From Theobroma cacao (lineage: Eukaryota > Streptophyta > Magnoliopsida > Malvales > Malvaceae), in NCBI RefSeq assembly GCF_000208745.1, contig NC_030851.1:23500009-23564008 (forward strand): DNA of 64,000 nt. Direction: 5' to 3'. Position 1 is the stretch's first letter. Every line of letters begins with the position of its first letter. The notes below the pieces were generated by a model that had not been told where the DNA came from, ran no database searches, and worked only from the letters and a program-made list of their open reading frames with translations. Shown here piece after piece: positions 34,662 through 47,407 of this stretch. The translations under genes and the position numbers were made by a program.

Positions 34662-36166
34662 AAAATTATGCAAAGGATAACGAACATGAGGAGGAGGACT
34701 ATAGCATCTTTAGATGCATCCAACCATCAGGGGATTCTTTACTTTTCTTGTAGTTTTTTTAACATTCAGAACAATGTTAGTTTAAGTTGGGGGGTGAATT
34801 TATTTTTCCCGTGATGAATATTCTGTGTAAGTTTTAGATTTAGTTTTATTAGCATGCATATTTAGATTTATAAATAATCTAGGATTGGTTGATAAATGAA
34901 TTTATTATTTATTCGAATTTTAGGAATCTAGGGTAAAGTTGTGCCAATTTTTTTCAATGATTTCTCTATCCAATGCTGATAACTAGTTGTCTTGAATTCT
35001 TAGCTTTTGGTGAATAAGATTTTTGTTTGGATTCATGCTAAATTTTTTTTTGTTGAGTATCATTGTTAGGATGTGATTTTCATAATTTTGAGCACTATAT
35101 CTTTTACTTTGAATTATTATGAATATTTAGAGAAAGTTTATATTGATGTGAATTTTAGATTATGTTGAGAATTCTAGAATTTGCTTGATTCTCTCTCGAA
35201 GCGAAATCCTAGGCAATACGTAGTTATGGAGATCATTTAGGCTATCTTTGGACCTTTTGAGCTTAAACAACTTACCTTGTTAAATCTTTATCCCTAGTAT
35301 ACCCCTTTGAGCCTAATTTCTATTTTTTTTGTTTAACTATATAGTAATTGAGCCTAACTATACATAATAAAATTTTCAATTTTGCAATCCTCACTCCTAA
35401 GCATGTATATTGTTTTACGAAATATAGATTGAGCTAAATGTTGTAAAAGGTGGAAAGGTGATGTTGATGTGAAAAAAAAAGAAAAAAAATCCAAAATATT
35501 AAAAGTCAACCTACTACCTACTGTACAAAGCAAACAAGTTTGGGTGTGTGCAATTGTGATATTGTCAGTAAAAGAAAAGAGAGAGAAAAAAATGTGTTGA
35601 ATGAAAGAAAATTTCAAACATTGAAGAAAAGGTGTACTAAGAGAAGGAAAATAGAGCTTTATATATAGGTCCTAGAATAATTAAATGCTTAGGGTGATTT
35701 GAGCCAAATTATCATCTTTTATCCTACCTTGACCCTAGCCATACATTACAAGCTTTATAATGTCCTATTGATCCCTACCTTTGTATTAGTCTACATTAAT
35801 GGAGAGAGTGATGAAAAGTAAACCTATGGAGTTCTAGTACTAATTTAAAATTTATGTTGGGAAAAACTCATTCGAAAGTCATGATATTCATGGTAAAAGA
35901 TTTCACACACACACATGGAAATCCATTCAAGAATATGCTTGCATTAGAATTGAAATATGAATTTGAATGATGCTTATATTTTTTTCTTAGGTTAATTATT
36001 GATAGACATACTTTTGAGGAAATTATGGTGAATCATTGAGTTGATTTACTTTATCTCAAGTAGTAGTAACTATATTTATTTTGTTTTCATTAACTAAATT
36101 TGTTTTATTAAGTTAGTTTCTTTTCTATGTTTTGCTCAAGGATTAGCAAAATCCTAAGTTTGAAGG
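34662..36166 (+). other. End of the Athila env-slot ORF and 3' non-coding region
   Basis: The first bases continue an acidic tail (HEEEDYS near 34685) and stop within about 100 bp. A typical post-ORF block follows (AACATTCAGAACAATG, then TTAAGTTGGGGGGTGAA at 34775-34791), as I know from Athila and related elements. The rest is AT-rich with no ORF. It ends in CCTAAGTTTGAAGG before the LTR, probably a decayed polypurine tract. Confidence 0.55.
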
Positions 36167-37687
36167 TGTGATAACCCTATGATATAGAGTTATTTGGGCT
36201 TAATTTTGATAGTAATTTAGCTTAGTTCTTGTTGTAATGCATAAAAATTAGTAGGTTTTATTTAAATGAATTTAAATTAGTTAATTTAGTCGAGTTAATC
36301 TAATCTTACTTAATTTTATGATTAATTTGGTGTTAACGTGATTAAGATAGGCTGTTATTGATTTATTTATGCTTTTGTAGGTTCAATGAAACAAGAATTT
36401 TAATGGAATAAGAAGAGCAATTTTGAGGTTCAGACTTCCACTGTATATGTTTTTGTATTTCAACTATAACTCTCTCTGAAGAGTTCTAAATGAGATAATT
36501 CTTAAACCATTGGAAAGTTAAGACAAAAATCTACAACTTTCATGTTTATCAATTTTCCCAGTTAGACTTGGAAGTTTGTCAAAAATATTGTCGAAGTTGA
36601 AGTACTATAGTAGTCTTGGAGCAATTATGATTTCTGCTAATTAATTGGTCGAGACCACGGCTCACGTAATTTGATGAGAAAATCTATTTGGAATTGATTC
36701 TTTCTTCACCTAACTTGGTCTAACTTCAAAGTCTTATAAAAACAACCTTTCGAAGGACTTTTAGGATAAAATGAAACACCAAATTGAAAACTAAGAATCA
36801 AGCTGCAAATTCATTGAACTTGAGAAGGATTCGAAGGATTCAACAAGATTTGAAGATCAAGATTACAATTCTTGGTTTTATCTATCTTTTTATTATTCTC
36901 TTATTTTCTTGGTTTTGTTTTTAATGTTTAAACTTTATTTGATGATGATGCATGACTTGATGGGGAACTAATTCATTTATCTAAGATTATGATTGAACTC
37001 AATACATAGTCTGATTTATTTATCTCTCTTTTGCTTATGTTTTATGGATTTAAGTTGTTTATTTTATTCTGTTCTTAATACTTCTAGTTGACTAGCCACA
37101 AATTAAATTGAATTGAAAACCTAAGTTAAACCTTGACGAAGGAGATTTAGGTATACCTTGAATAGAATAGCATATGGTCAAATACACTTAGTTGATTGGG
37201 TGGTTTGATTTGTATATAGGGTAGACATACACCTATAAGCTATATGTAGCCAAAATTATAGCACAAATTAATGAATCTGTCTTCAATTTAATTTTGTATA
37301 GACATATAATAAATTAATTAAGAGAGATATTTTTATGAGAAATTTGACACAGTTTTGTAAATAATTTAGGACTCTAGGTTAACAACTTAATCCATTAAAC
37401 TAAGTTAAGAGAGAGACAATAATCAGATGAAATATTGAGATACATCATAATCTTAGGTTCGGTAATCACTAGAAGTTAATAAAATAATTTTGTTGAGTAA
37501 ATTTAAGGTAGGTTTAGCTTTTAAATTTTGTTTTTTTAATTCAAATTTTAGTGTTTGGGTAAAATTAAGGTGTGCAATTTTAGTAATTAATAGTAAGAAT
37601 TAATTCAATTCCTTGTGGGATCAACACTCTACTCATTATTATATTTTCTTTATGATATGTATATTTGCGTGGGTAGAAAATTGAACA
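36167..37687 (+). repeat. Probable 3' LTR of the Athila-like element
   Basis: Begins TGTGATAACCC after a purine-rich block. Ends near 37687 after CCTTGTGGGATCAACACTCT and TGCGTGGGTAGAAAATTGAACA; endings of the form CCTTGTGGGATC..ACTC are characteristic of Athila-type LTRs as I recall them. There is no second copy in the window for comparison, so both borders are approximate (a few bases). About 1.5 kb, AT-rich, without an ORF. Confidence 0.55.
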
Positions 37688-38461
37688 ACAAAACCATAAC
37701 TCAAAAAACAAAATTTATGCTACAAAATGCTTTCAATTAATCAGGAATACCTCTACTCTGGGTGGGTTTGATACCTGACCACCAACAGAATGGACTTTTA
37801 CTCCGAGTGGCTTTGATACTAGATCACCAACATCAATCTAATATTGGACTTTTGTCAAAGACTTGATTGGAAGTGGTAAGGACACCAAATACCAGTTTCT
37901 TTCAAAATCAATTAAAATAAAGAAAATTTGAAGAACTTAAAGAAAATAGTTTAGAATTTTCATTGCAAGAAAGTTTTTACAAAGAAGCTTTTCTAAAAGC
38001 AATTCTAGCTTTCACTTCTTCAGAATACAAAGGGAGCTTTATATAGAAGGGTCTTCCCGTGTGCTAATGATTACATTTATGAAGATTTTAAAAATATTGA
38101 TTGAAGTGTTGAAAATTACTTTTTCTTTTTGAATTTTGTTGAAAATGCCCTGCAACTTTAGAAGTGATTTTTGAAATTTTGAAGATGCTTCGTAGGTTCA
38201 AAGGATGTTTTTTGTCTTTTTCTTTATGGAGATGCCTTTGTCTTTTATTCTTATTGTCTGAAGCATAAGAGATACTTTTTTGAAAATTTGAAGATGCTTT
38301 GCAAGCTTCAAAAATGCTTTCTTTGTAGGTTTCAGAGATGTCTTTCATTTCCCTTTTGAAATGTTGGGCCCCTGACACTTTTTTACAACCTTAAAAGGTT
38401 TTGGTTGCTTTTAGTATGCGTTTGCATTTTACAGAAGGTGCTCTCTTAGTACCAGAAGATG

Positions 38462-38501
<40 letters not shown>

Positions 38502-39202
38502 GGGGTTCGACTTTGTGGAACTTCAAGGTGAAAATTAGAAACTGTACATCAATACATACAGATTTATTGCATATAGGAGCTATTTTTTCTGTTGATGTAT
38601 TTATTTTATTTTAGCTTTTTACTTGTAAAATTAAGTCCAAAGTAGGATTTGGCTTTGACATTTAGCAATAAAATTGCATAATTATAAAAAAAAAAGATGT
38701 TTGACTTATAAAAGTTTAAAATTTTTAACTTATCCTAAATGCTTATTTAAGGTTTTAGAGGAAGTTATAAATCAATCTTTTTTTTTTCAAAAGTATACTA
38801 TGTAATAAAAATATTTAATGAAAATTTTTTAACATTCTTACTTTGCTCTTTCTTTCATATTATTTCGCATTGATTTTTTATTTTGTTGAACTTTTTTATA
38901 TCATTTGCCTTTTGTTTTTAATTAAAAAAATATTTTATTTCTTTCTTTCACTTAAAAAATTATGATTCACTCTAATAAAGATGTGTCTTTTTTCATTTAT
39001 TAAAAATAAACAAAACACTATGTATAATATAAAACTTTTCCCTCAAATTTGTCAAATATTATGTTAACTTTTCTCGTTATAAAATTTTTAGAATAGATAA
39101 CAATATTTCTTACTTCAAACAAGGCTTAATAAAGGAAACAAGCAAGGCACTAAATTGGTATATATAGCATGGAAGCAAAGCAGAAAAACCGAAAGCAAGT
39201 AT
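37688..39202. other. Unassigned AT-rich segment
   Basis: No convincing ORF. Contents: two imperfect copies of about 36 bp (37753-37790 and 37800-37833, both with TTGATAC...GATCACCAACA or GACCACCAACA); a TATATAAAGCTCC sequence on the - strand at about 38036-38048 preceded by purine-rich sequence; three GAAGATGCT words (about 38180, 38290, 38454); a (TA)n run at 38463-38497. The 39.0-39.2 kb part is simple AT-rich DNA. It may be a decayed LTR. Confidence 0.4.
38463..38497. repeat. (TA)n microsatellite
   Basis: About 17 TA units in the unassigned segment. Confidence 0.95.
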
Positions 39203-40475
39203 TATTGGTCCCAAATAAATGTGCTAGGGGGTGAATAGCACTTTTTTGAATGTCTCTAAACTTGACTTCTAATTTAGGGTAAGTTAAAGGTCAATGATGA
39301 AAAGTTAGATGTAAGATGAAGGAATTATTTAAGGAAGAATGAAATGAAAAATAAAACAAGGCAAACAATACACAAAGGTTTATAGTGGTTTGGTTAAAGA
39401 CCTACATCTACTACCTTGATCTTCCAATCAAGGATTTTCCAAGCCAAATCACTATAAATGGTGGAATTCCCAAGCTCCCACTAAGCTTTTATAATGGTTT
39501 TTCACAAGTTCGGCCACAACCTTTAACAATGATTTTTCTCGGGATCAACCAAAACCTAAAACTAACTTTTTCTAGGCTGAGTTAGAACTTATACACCCAA
39601 TCAAGCTAACCCAAGCTTGATCAATCCACTTAGAGTGACTCGCACACTCTAAGTAATCAAATAGAACGAAAATAAAGGAGTACCTATGATCACTAACTTG
39701 ATCTAAATGGTACAAGATGAAGTGCTTAACTCTATTACAAGGATTGGAGTGAAGTGCAGAAAATATGCAGAGAGTTTTTGCTATTTTTGAGGTCTTTTGA
39801 TCTTGGAAGCATCTAATCTTGTTCTTAGCTGTTGGGAGTGCCTTATATACTTGAAAAAACTAGCTCTGGAGGGTGCTTTACAGTTTCTGACTATTGGAAA
39901 TAGTTTAGAGTCAGTTCTAGCCATTAATCTGTCTTCTAGTATTCAAATTCAAATTTTTTGATAAAGTGCTCTTAGTTGACTAACTGTGCTTCTTAGTCGA
40001 CTAAGTCTTTTCTATCTTTTAATCCCAGTTTCTGACAGTGAGCACTTAGTCAACTAACCATGCTTCTTGGTCAACTAAGTCTTCTCAATTTTCTGATTGA
40101 AGTTTCTAGTAGTGAGCACTTAGTCGACTAACCATGCTTCTTGGTCGACTAAGTTTTTTCTGTTTTCTGATTGAAGTTTTTAGTAGTGAGCACTTAGTTG
40201 ACTAACCACGCTTTTTGGTCGACTAAGTCTTTTCTATTTCTAGATAGACCAACTTCATATTTGAATTTTAGTTGATTAACTCCCTTTGTTATCCAACTAA
40301 AAGGCTTCTGTTTTGTGGCTCAATTGTTATTCCTTATTCTTATGAGTTTTAATATTTGCTTCTGAGTGATTAATTTATTAATGGCATACATTTTTGTCCT
40401 GCACACTCGAGTAGTATAGTTAGACATAAATGAGTTAGAATATTTTATTATCATCAAAAACTAATGGAGCCAACA
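39203..40475 (-). repeat. 3' LTR of copia 2 (1273 bp)
   Basis: Matches the copia 1 LTRs at both ends: TATTGGTCCC at 39203 (TG changed to TA) and GGAGCCAACA at 40466-40475. It is about 200 bp longer because of a four-unit tandem repeat at 39968-40235. TATA box on the - strand at about 39842-39849. The polypurine tract (AAAAAAAGGGAGAT in element sense) lies at 40476-40489. Confidence 0.85.
39968..40235. repeat. U3 tandem repeat built on the AGTCGACT palindrome
   Basis: Four units of about 58-64 bp, each with a pair like CTTAGTCGACTAACC and GGTCGACTAAGT. Each pair is an imperfect inverted repeat of the palindrome ACTTAGTCGACTAAGT. Copia 1 LTRs have two units (47027-47125 and 56154-56252). Confidence 0.85.
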
Positions 40476-40754
40476 ATCTCCCTTTTTTTGATGGTGACAA
40501 AACATTCCTTGATTAATAGCACAGTATCTATTAGTTCTTTTTGTTTTGCACAAAATGAGTAATTTCTCCCCCTGAGTGTGTGCTCTTCCTTAATGTATGC
40601 ATGATCTTTTCAAGTTATTTTGTTATCCAACTTTGCAGGTTAGCAAGTTTTTATCTATTTCTTAAAGAAAATAACAGGCATAAATTTAGACATTTAACAG
40701 ATTATCTTCATGCAAGTTAACTAAACAATCAGTAATAGTTGACAGAATATTATC
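40476..40754 (-). other. Copia 2 3' untranslated region, first part
   Basis: No ORF. Collinear with 47392 onward in copia 1 (both have CTCCTTGATTAACAG- or TTCCTTGATTAATAG-like sequence, then CTCCCCCT). It continues at 43701-43904 and 57027-57060. Confidence 0.7.
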
Positions 40755-43700
40755 TGTCACGACCCGGTACTCCCTTCGAGCCTGTGACAACCGCCACGAT
40801 GTGTCGATAGACATTCATTACCCGAAATGTCAATCGAAACCTCGCAGGGCTCTTGCATCAATTTTACATCTTTCCTGTGAGCAAAAGTTACTAAATATCA
40901 TGTTTTAAGAGAATATAAACTATTTTTAAATAAAAAACAAACAAAAATAATTTTTGCCACACAAGGGTATTTTGGTCATTTTACCTATTTTAACCTTAGT
41001 AAAAATATGATATACGAGTAATAAACATCCATTTCATGTCTAAAAATAAGTTTCGTTGTCTAATTCATCAATTTAAAGTGAAATTATAGCCATTCAATTT
41101 AAATAAAAATATTAAATAAAATATTCTATTTTCTTATAAAACAATATTTATAGAACTCTACATAAATAATTTTTGTAGCGTAAAAGCAAAACAAATTCAT
41201 ACATGCAGTGGCACACACAGTCAGGTATACAAAATATTCTACAATGACATGTGGGCCCCAAAATAATCGAAAATATACAAGACTATAGACCTTCAATTTC
41301 TAAGGATGCAAATCCAAAAGCAACCCTCGACAAAATCGACTGTCTATAGACTATCCTGAGCCTGAAATGGATAAAAAAAAGGGGTGAGTTTTTACAAACC
41401 CAGTGAGTAAGCAAAATTCATCTATAACATCTAAAGTCGAATAAATGGAGACAGTTAAATCATCCCATCATACTATAGTTCATAACATTCAAAACTCATT
41501 TCAATTCCTATAAAACAATTACATTTCATCAAAATAATTAGCAAGGCTTATGATTTTCTTAAAAGCTTGGCTTGTGCCAAAACTCATACTAGGGGACACC
41601 TTGGCCCGGGCATCCAACCGAGTCTGCCAAGGATGTTAAAACGACATATACCCATAAAACATGTTTTTACTTTTAAAATATAGCCATTCATTGGCGTTGG
41701 CTGAGTTTCATCCTCACGTGGTGGTTTGACGTGAAGTGAACTCTAAACTTACCTTAGAGATACCCTTTGCGCCTCTCATACTAAGGTAAAATATAACGGG
41801 GTTTATCGTGCCCCTTTAATAGGCTGGTTCACAAAAACCCGCCCACTACAGTAAGCTAATCAAATAACCCACCAAATCAATAAACATTTTGACAGCATGA
41901 CATGGCTAATATAATATTATCCAGCCTGTCAAGGTAAAACAAAAACAGTTCGTATAATCCACAAACCACAAATCTAGCCAATCATGCTACCACAATTTCA
42001 TAAGCCATCAATTCAAATCATGTATATATATATATAATACGAATGTATAGCCTTCACTTACTCTATTTCAAAAATCAACATTTAGTTTCAGAATAATTTA
42101 TAAATCTCATTCATTTAACCAACATTTAAAATGTAAAACATAATAATTTGCAAATTAAGTGCCTTATTCTTTAAAATCTTAAAACAAGTATAAACCACTT
42201 TAGATAATTAATATGAACATCTGATTACTCATAATAGCAAGAGTTTGGAGTACTCCTATTCTTGGTCCTCGGGCACAATATCTTTACCCTTATCAGAGGG
42301 CTCACCACCTATATATAATACATGACATGTAATTCAATATATTGGTGCCAAACTGTTATAAAACTATTTCAAGCTCTATATGAATGCATGACATTGAATG
42401 AGAATTGTCTGAATAACCACTTAAAGACGGTGTTCTACGTTGGTTCAATTATGATCGGACTGAATTGGCATTCGACCTAACTCACACTATGCCTTGTTTA
42501 ATTAGCCAAAACATCCAATTCAACTCCAAATATCTTCATTACACTTCCAATATTCCAAATACACAAAGTACCTCAATGAGCTTAATTGTGACCTAATTCA
42601 TCGTAACCGAAATTCATTCCAATTTCGATATCCAATACCATAAATCATCAATTCCTAGCTAAATTACATGATTTACAACCAAATCCATCATCAACATGTC
42701 ACCTAATAAATTTGGCCAAAGAGGGTTATTGAAGGGCATGTGATTTTCTTGCTTGTTTTTCCTTCCAAACATCACAAAATGAGTAAAAACACTAGGATAT
42801 TATGAAATCTAGCAAAATTCATCACCAAAACTTCTCTCTCTAGGTTTGGCCAGTAAAGGCTCCCTCTTGAAAACTTGAATTTCAGCCATGGAGAATGAAA
42901 AAGAATGCATGGGAAAGGTAGATCACAAGCTAAAATTAAAAAATCTTACCTTTACTTGCTTGATTCCTTGAAATCCAACAATTTCTCTTGGACTTTTCCT
43001 TCCTAGGGTTTGTTCTTCTGTTTTCTCTTTGTTCTTTGCTTTGGCCGGCCAAGAGAGACTGATTTGGGAAGAGTGTGTGCTGGTTTTTAAAGGGAATTAT
43101 AAAAGGATTAAAATTTACCACGTGTCACCATGTAATTGGTCCATGCTTAAAAACTTAACAATTAAGCATTTTCTCACCACCACATATAATCTCTCACTTA
43201 AAAAAAATAATGGATGAAATTCATGGGTTTGACAAGTGTCATGGTGGTGTAAAATTTCAAAATTTCCAATTACGTCCTCATGGGCACGTAAAATGATCGT
43301 TTTGCCCCTATGTTCGAAAAAATGTCAAAATTGAAATTTTTCACTTTTCAAATTCAAATAATGCTCTAATTAATCAAATTTAGTCAAAATATCATCAAAC
43401 ATTCCAATTTTGCCCTTGGGTGGCAAAATGACCATTTTACCACCAAGTTATGAAAATTCTCGAATTAACTCCAAATCAACCCTCAAATTTTGAATCATCA
43501 TATTAAGACATTCTAAGATTCAATAACTCTCAAATACATCGTAAAATCTTTATTTGGGCTAGTTCAAGGTTTTAATCAACTTAATTGTACCACTAGGTAT
43601 AATACCGACTTTTAATGATTTTTCGATACATTCACTTATGCAAACATTCTATCAAGCACATGAATGACATGAAAAATATATAATAGAGTAGGGCTTGGCA
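40755..43700 (-). mobile_element. Solo LTR of the L2 family, reverse orientation
   Basis: In + coordinates TGTCACGACCC at 40755 to GGGCTTGGCA at 43700; perfect TSD ttatc (40750-40754 and 43701-43705). 2946 bp, almost the full L2 length. GGCCGGCC at 43043-43050 with a TATA-like box on the - strand near 43085-43092. No internal sequence; a product of LTR recombination. Confidence 0.9.
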
Positions 43701-43904
43701 TTATCAATATTTTAACTAATTGTCATCAGCATATTATCATCAACAGACCATTTCCATTTTAAAATCAAATGTCATTAACAATCCAACAAAGATAACATAA
43801 AAGCATAACAGAAGTAAGTTATCAGCATCCAAATCCTAACCATCAGCAATTAAAATGACGTAGTGTCACAAACAACCCAGCATCATTAGAGTCAGATCGT
43901 TAAA
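43701..43904 (-). other. Copia 2 3' untranslated region, second part
   Basis: AT-rich, no ORF, wedged between two solo LTRs. It begins with the TSD ttatc of the left one and ends with ttaaa, the TSD of the right one. Confidence 0.65.
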
Positions 43905-45839
43905 TGTGAAACCTCGACCTCCATAGATGAGTAACTTAAGGTAGACACGAAGACATGGATTAGGGGTAATCTTATCATTTTTCTTAGTGAGCTCCTAAAA
44001 GTAGGTTTTCTAATATTATTAAGGTTCAAGTAAGTAAAATAAGTGAATAAATAATATATAACAATGAAATAAATTAAAATAAAAATAATTTTCACAATAG
44101 TTGTAAAATGGTAATTTTAGCTCTCAAGTCTAAATTTCTAAGTTTTCACGAACTCGAGTACCTCTAATCCATTGTGGACCTTTTCTCAATATCAAAAGAG
44201 TAAAAAGTTTGAAGCAGGCAAAGTCAACTCATTAATGGCATTTTCATAAATATGTGGAACTTTTGTCAACCTTGGTATAAATTTCTTACTTTCTAGCACT
44301 TTCTCCTCACTTTCCATCACTTTCTTCTTCTTCCTTCCATTTCTCCTCCCCATTTCAAGCTTTCCATCTTCCATGGAGGCCATCCATGAAAACCTCCATA
44401 ACTTTCTCATATTAACTCCAAATCTCATGTTTTTGTACACTTTTTCATAGGATTTTTCATGCTATGTTAGTTTTTCACCATAAAAACCCTTAAAAAGTCT
44501 TTCCTATGCACTTTCGCTCACTAGATAAATGTTTTAGAGAGAGAAACTCTTCAAAATAGCTTGAAAACTCTTAAAAGAATTTCCCCTCTTTAATCCTCAC
44601 TAAGAAAATTCAACTACAAGTCTACCAAGGTGAGTAATGAGTTAGGGTTGATTTTTAAGTTGTTAATGATGGCCAATAATTGTATTTGAGGGCTGTTTTA
44701 TTGTTGAAGGTTATATTGTCGTGGAAATGTGATTATTTATTTCTAGTGTGATTAGAATAGTGCAAACAAATGACTAGTTTGATAAAGAGCATTGTGTTGG
44801 TGTAAGATGTCACTAAGGGAATTAATTAAGTTTAGAATTTTGAATTGTAAGGATGATATAGGTGCTGGAAAATGGAAGTAATGAAAGAAATGTTCTGAAA
44901 TTTGTTTGAGTTAGTATTAAGTTGACTAGTCAAATAGTGATTGAAAACTAGTTAGGAAAAACTAGTACAGTTTGGTTTAGGAAACAGCCTTCGGAATAAT
45001 ATTCATGAAAATTACGTTGGTTGTGATGCTATTATGTGCAATAGGTTCCAATGAGACCCCACACTTCCACTTGGAGCATTAGTTGAGGTTGGAGCCGATC
45101 AAAAAGGAAAATCAACAAAGATAAGTGAGTGAACTTGCATTTAAAATGTTTTGGGATAAATGCATATGCGTTTGAATGAATCACTTGAAAAATTTTATTT
45201 GTCTTTTTCTTTAAAACATGCATGGGAACAAGCCTTTGATGAAATGTTCTTACGTTGTGAAATGTGTAATGTGATGAATTCATGTGTTTCCTATATTATG
45301 TTGAATAACTAAGTGAATTGTGGCATGTGATGCAATGATGATTTTGAGATGTGACAAATCGTTGTATGACAGTCAATATTAGTTTCCCTAAGAAATAGGA
45401 TTGTGTAACCATGTGTATGGCCAAACAATAAATTATGCAGAAAGTGTCAATGTGTAAAGATTTTGTTTACATGTTGTTATGTAGGTTATACCTTGAAAGG
45501 TAATATTGCAGATAACTACAACCGTGCATGTGCGGTGTGGGAGTGCACATGATGGTATTAGCTATGTGTGGTGTGGGAGTGAACATGAGCTGGGGTGACG
45601 TTGGTAGTTGTATGCGCCAAACCATGTCGACTATTTTGGGGATGAGTGGAATGGCCTTGATGTATGTTTGAAGTTACATATGGATACATATATAAATATA
45701 TAAAGTAGATATATATATATTCATATAAATTCTTATATACATGTTTACCCATAGCATTGGGTTCGTTTATGATATATAAACTGCTTTAGGGGCGAGCCAA
45801 TATATATAAATTGAATCTAAATAAGGGCATTACAACATC

Positions 45840-46130
45840 ATTTTCGCTGTAACCAATTAATTTTCACCGCAGTGAGAAACTTTCTACCTTACGAGCTACT
45901 GTTCTCTCCACAGCCAAATTGATTTTCGTCGCGGTGAAAAACTTTCTACCTTAGGAGTTACTATCCTCGCCACAGCCAAATTGATTTTCGCCACGACAAG
46001 AAACTTTCTGCCTTAGGAGTTATTGTTCTCGCCGTAGCCAAATTGATTTTCTCTGCAGAGAGAAACTTTCTGCCATGGGGAGTCACTGTTCTCACCTCAG
46101 CCAAATTTGATTCTCATATCAGAAAGAAAC
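45840..46130. repeat. Tandem array of about 60-bp units in the L3 LTR
   Basis: About five units, each with GAGAAACTTTCTxCCTTA, then CTGTTCTC and CAGCCAAATTGATTTTCxC. This is the L3 form of the palindrome array: the CTGCAGCGAGAA words are decayed and the unit has become regularly tandem. Confidence 0.75.
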
Positions 46131-46316
46131 TTTCTGTCTTATTTGGAAATCTACTGTAGTTCTCACTCTTTAACTTCATTGTTGATTATGGATCCTTCAA
46201 CACTAAGGGATTAAATAATCAAGAGCTGAATTGAGGGTTTTAACAAGAAATTAAGCTAATTGCATTGTTTTTAACATAAATGCATCATGTTTTTTAAAAC
46301 TTCCTGCATCTTTTAT

Positions 46317-47391
46317 TGTTGGTCCCGTTAATATGTGCTAGAGGGGGGGTAAATAGCACAAATTTGGCTTTTGACAAGGTGTGGAACTAATTTTCAAAGC
46401 AAAGAAAATAAAAACAGAGTATAAGATGTACAACAATTTAGAGTGGTTTGGTTCAAGACCTACATCCACTACCTTGATTATGCAACAAAGGATTTTCCCA
46501 ACAATTCACTAAGAATTTGGTGAAATTCACAAGCTTTCACCAAGCTTTTACAATGGCTTTTTGCAGGCTCAGCCAAAACCTTTACACTAGTTTTTCACGG
46601 GCTCAACTAAAACCCAAAGTGGTTTTCCAAGGCTCAACCACAAACTATAACATTCAAGCATTCCCAAGCTTGAACAACCCTTTAGAGTGACTCCCTCACT
46701 CTAAGTATACAATAAGAGAAGTTAAAGAAAGTACCTATGATCACAAGTTGATCTAAATAGTACAAGATTGAGTGCTACATACAATGGCAAAGAGTAGGCG
46801 TTTAAGCACAGACAAGTGCAGTGATTTTTCTGGTTTTTCAACTTTCTACAGCTCAAATCTCATTCAAGACTTCAAAAAACTTGTTTCTCATTGTTGGAAG
46901 ACCCTTTTATACTTGAAGATGCAACTTTAATCGCAGTTTGACAGTTTTGGTCGTTGGAAACAGTTGAGGATGAGTTCTAGCCGTTAATCTGTCTTATAGT
47001 GCTTTGGTTCAAATTGCAGACAGAGAGCTCTTAGTCGACTAACTTGGTTGACTAAGTTGATTATGTTTCTTGTTTGCAAATTCTAGCAGAGGATACTTAG
47101 TCGACTGACTTGGTTGACTAAGTTGGTTATGTTTCTCAAACTCTTCAGCCCACCATTTCCCCAATTTGAAATTTGGTCAACCAATGTTCTTCCTTGTTTC
47201 ACCAACAAGCTTCCTCCTTGTTATTCAGTTACAGCTTGTTGGATTTATCCCTTTTTTTTTTCTTTCAAAAATACTATTTGAAGAGTTAAGAAATTAATTT
47301 CATATATTAATTTCCTACACACTCAAGTAAAGGTATTAGACACAAATAAATGGGAATGTTTTATTATCATTAAAAACTAATGGAGCCAACA
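46317..47391 (-). repeat. 3' LTR of copia 1
   Basis: TGTTGGTCCC at 46317 to GAGCCAACA at 47391. TATA box TATAAAAG on the - strand at 46904-46911; U3 AGTCGACT repeats at 47027-47125, about 116 bp upstream of it. The polypurine tract (AAAAAAGGGCAAGAT in element sense) follows at 47392-47407. Confidence 0.9.
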
Positions 47392-47407
47392 ATCTTGCCC
47401 TTTTTTA

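Larger units (their letters stand above)
450..37687 (+). mobile_element. Old Athila-like Ty3/gypsy element, host of the left nest
   Basis: Removing the insertions whose TSDs can be read leaves one + strand series: pol remnant (450-3545), spacer (3546-3715, 17129-17411, 19676-20430), an ORF in the position of the Athila env-like gene (20431-21586, resuming at 34662), a long 3' non-coding region (to about 36166) and an LTR (36167-37687). The RT and integrase sequences resemble the Athila clade as I know it, including the KPLPNHLRY and GWTIADIKGISPSICMHKIL stretches. Treating all pieces as one element is inference, supported by the order and by the TSDs at 3711-3715/17129-17133 and 17407-17411/19676-19680. 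The 5' LTR, gag and protease are left of the window or deleted. Confidence 0.6.

Noticed and set aside
21582..34666. TSD for the L3 solo LTR
   Set aside because: Flanks gaacc and aaaat do not match; recorded as absent.
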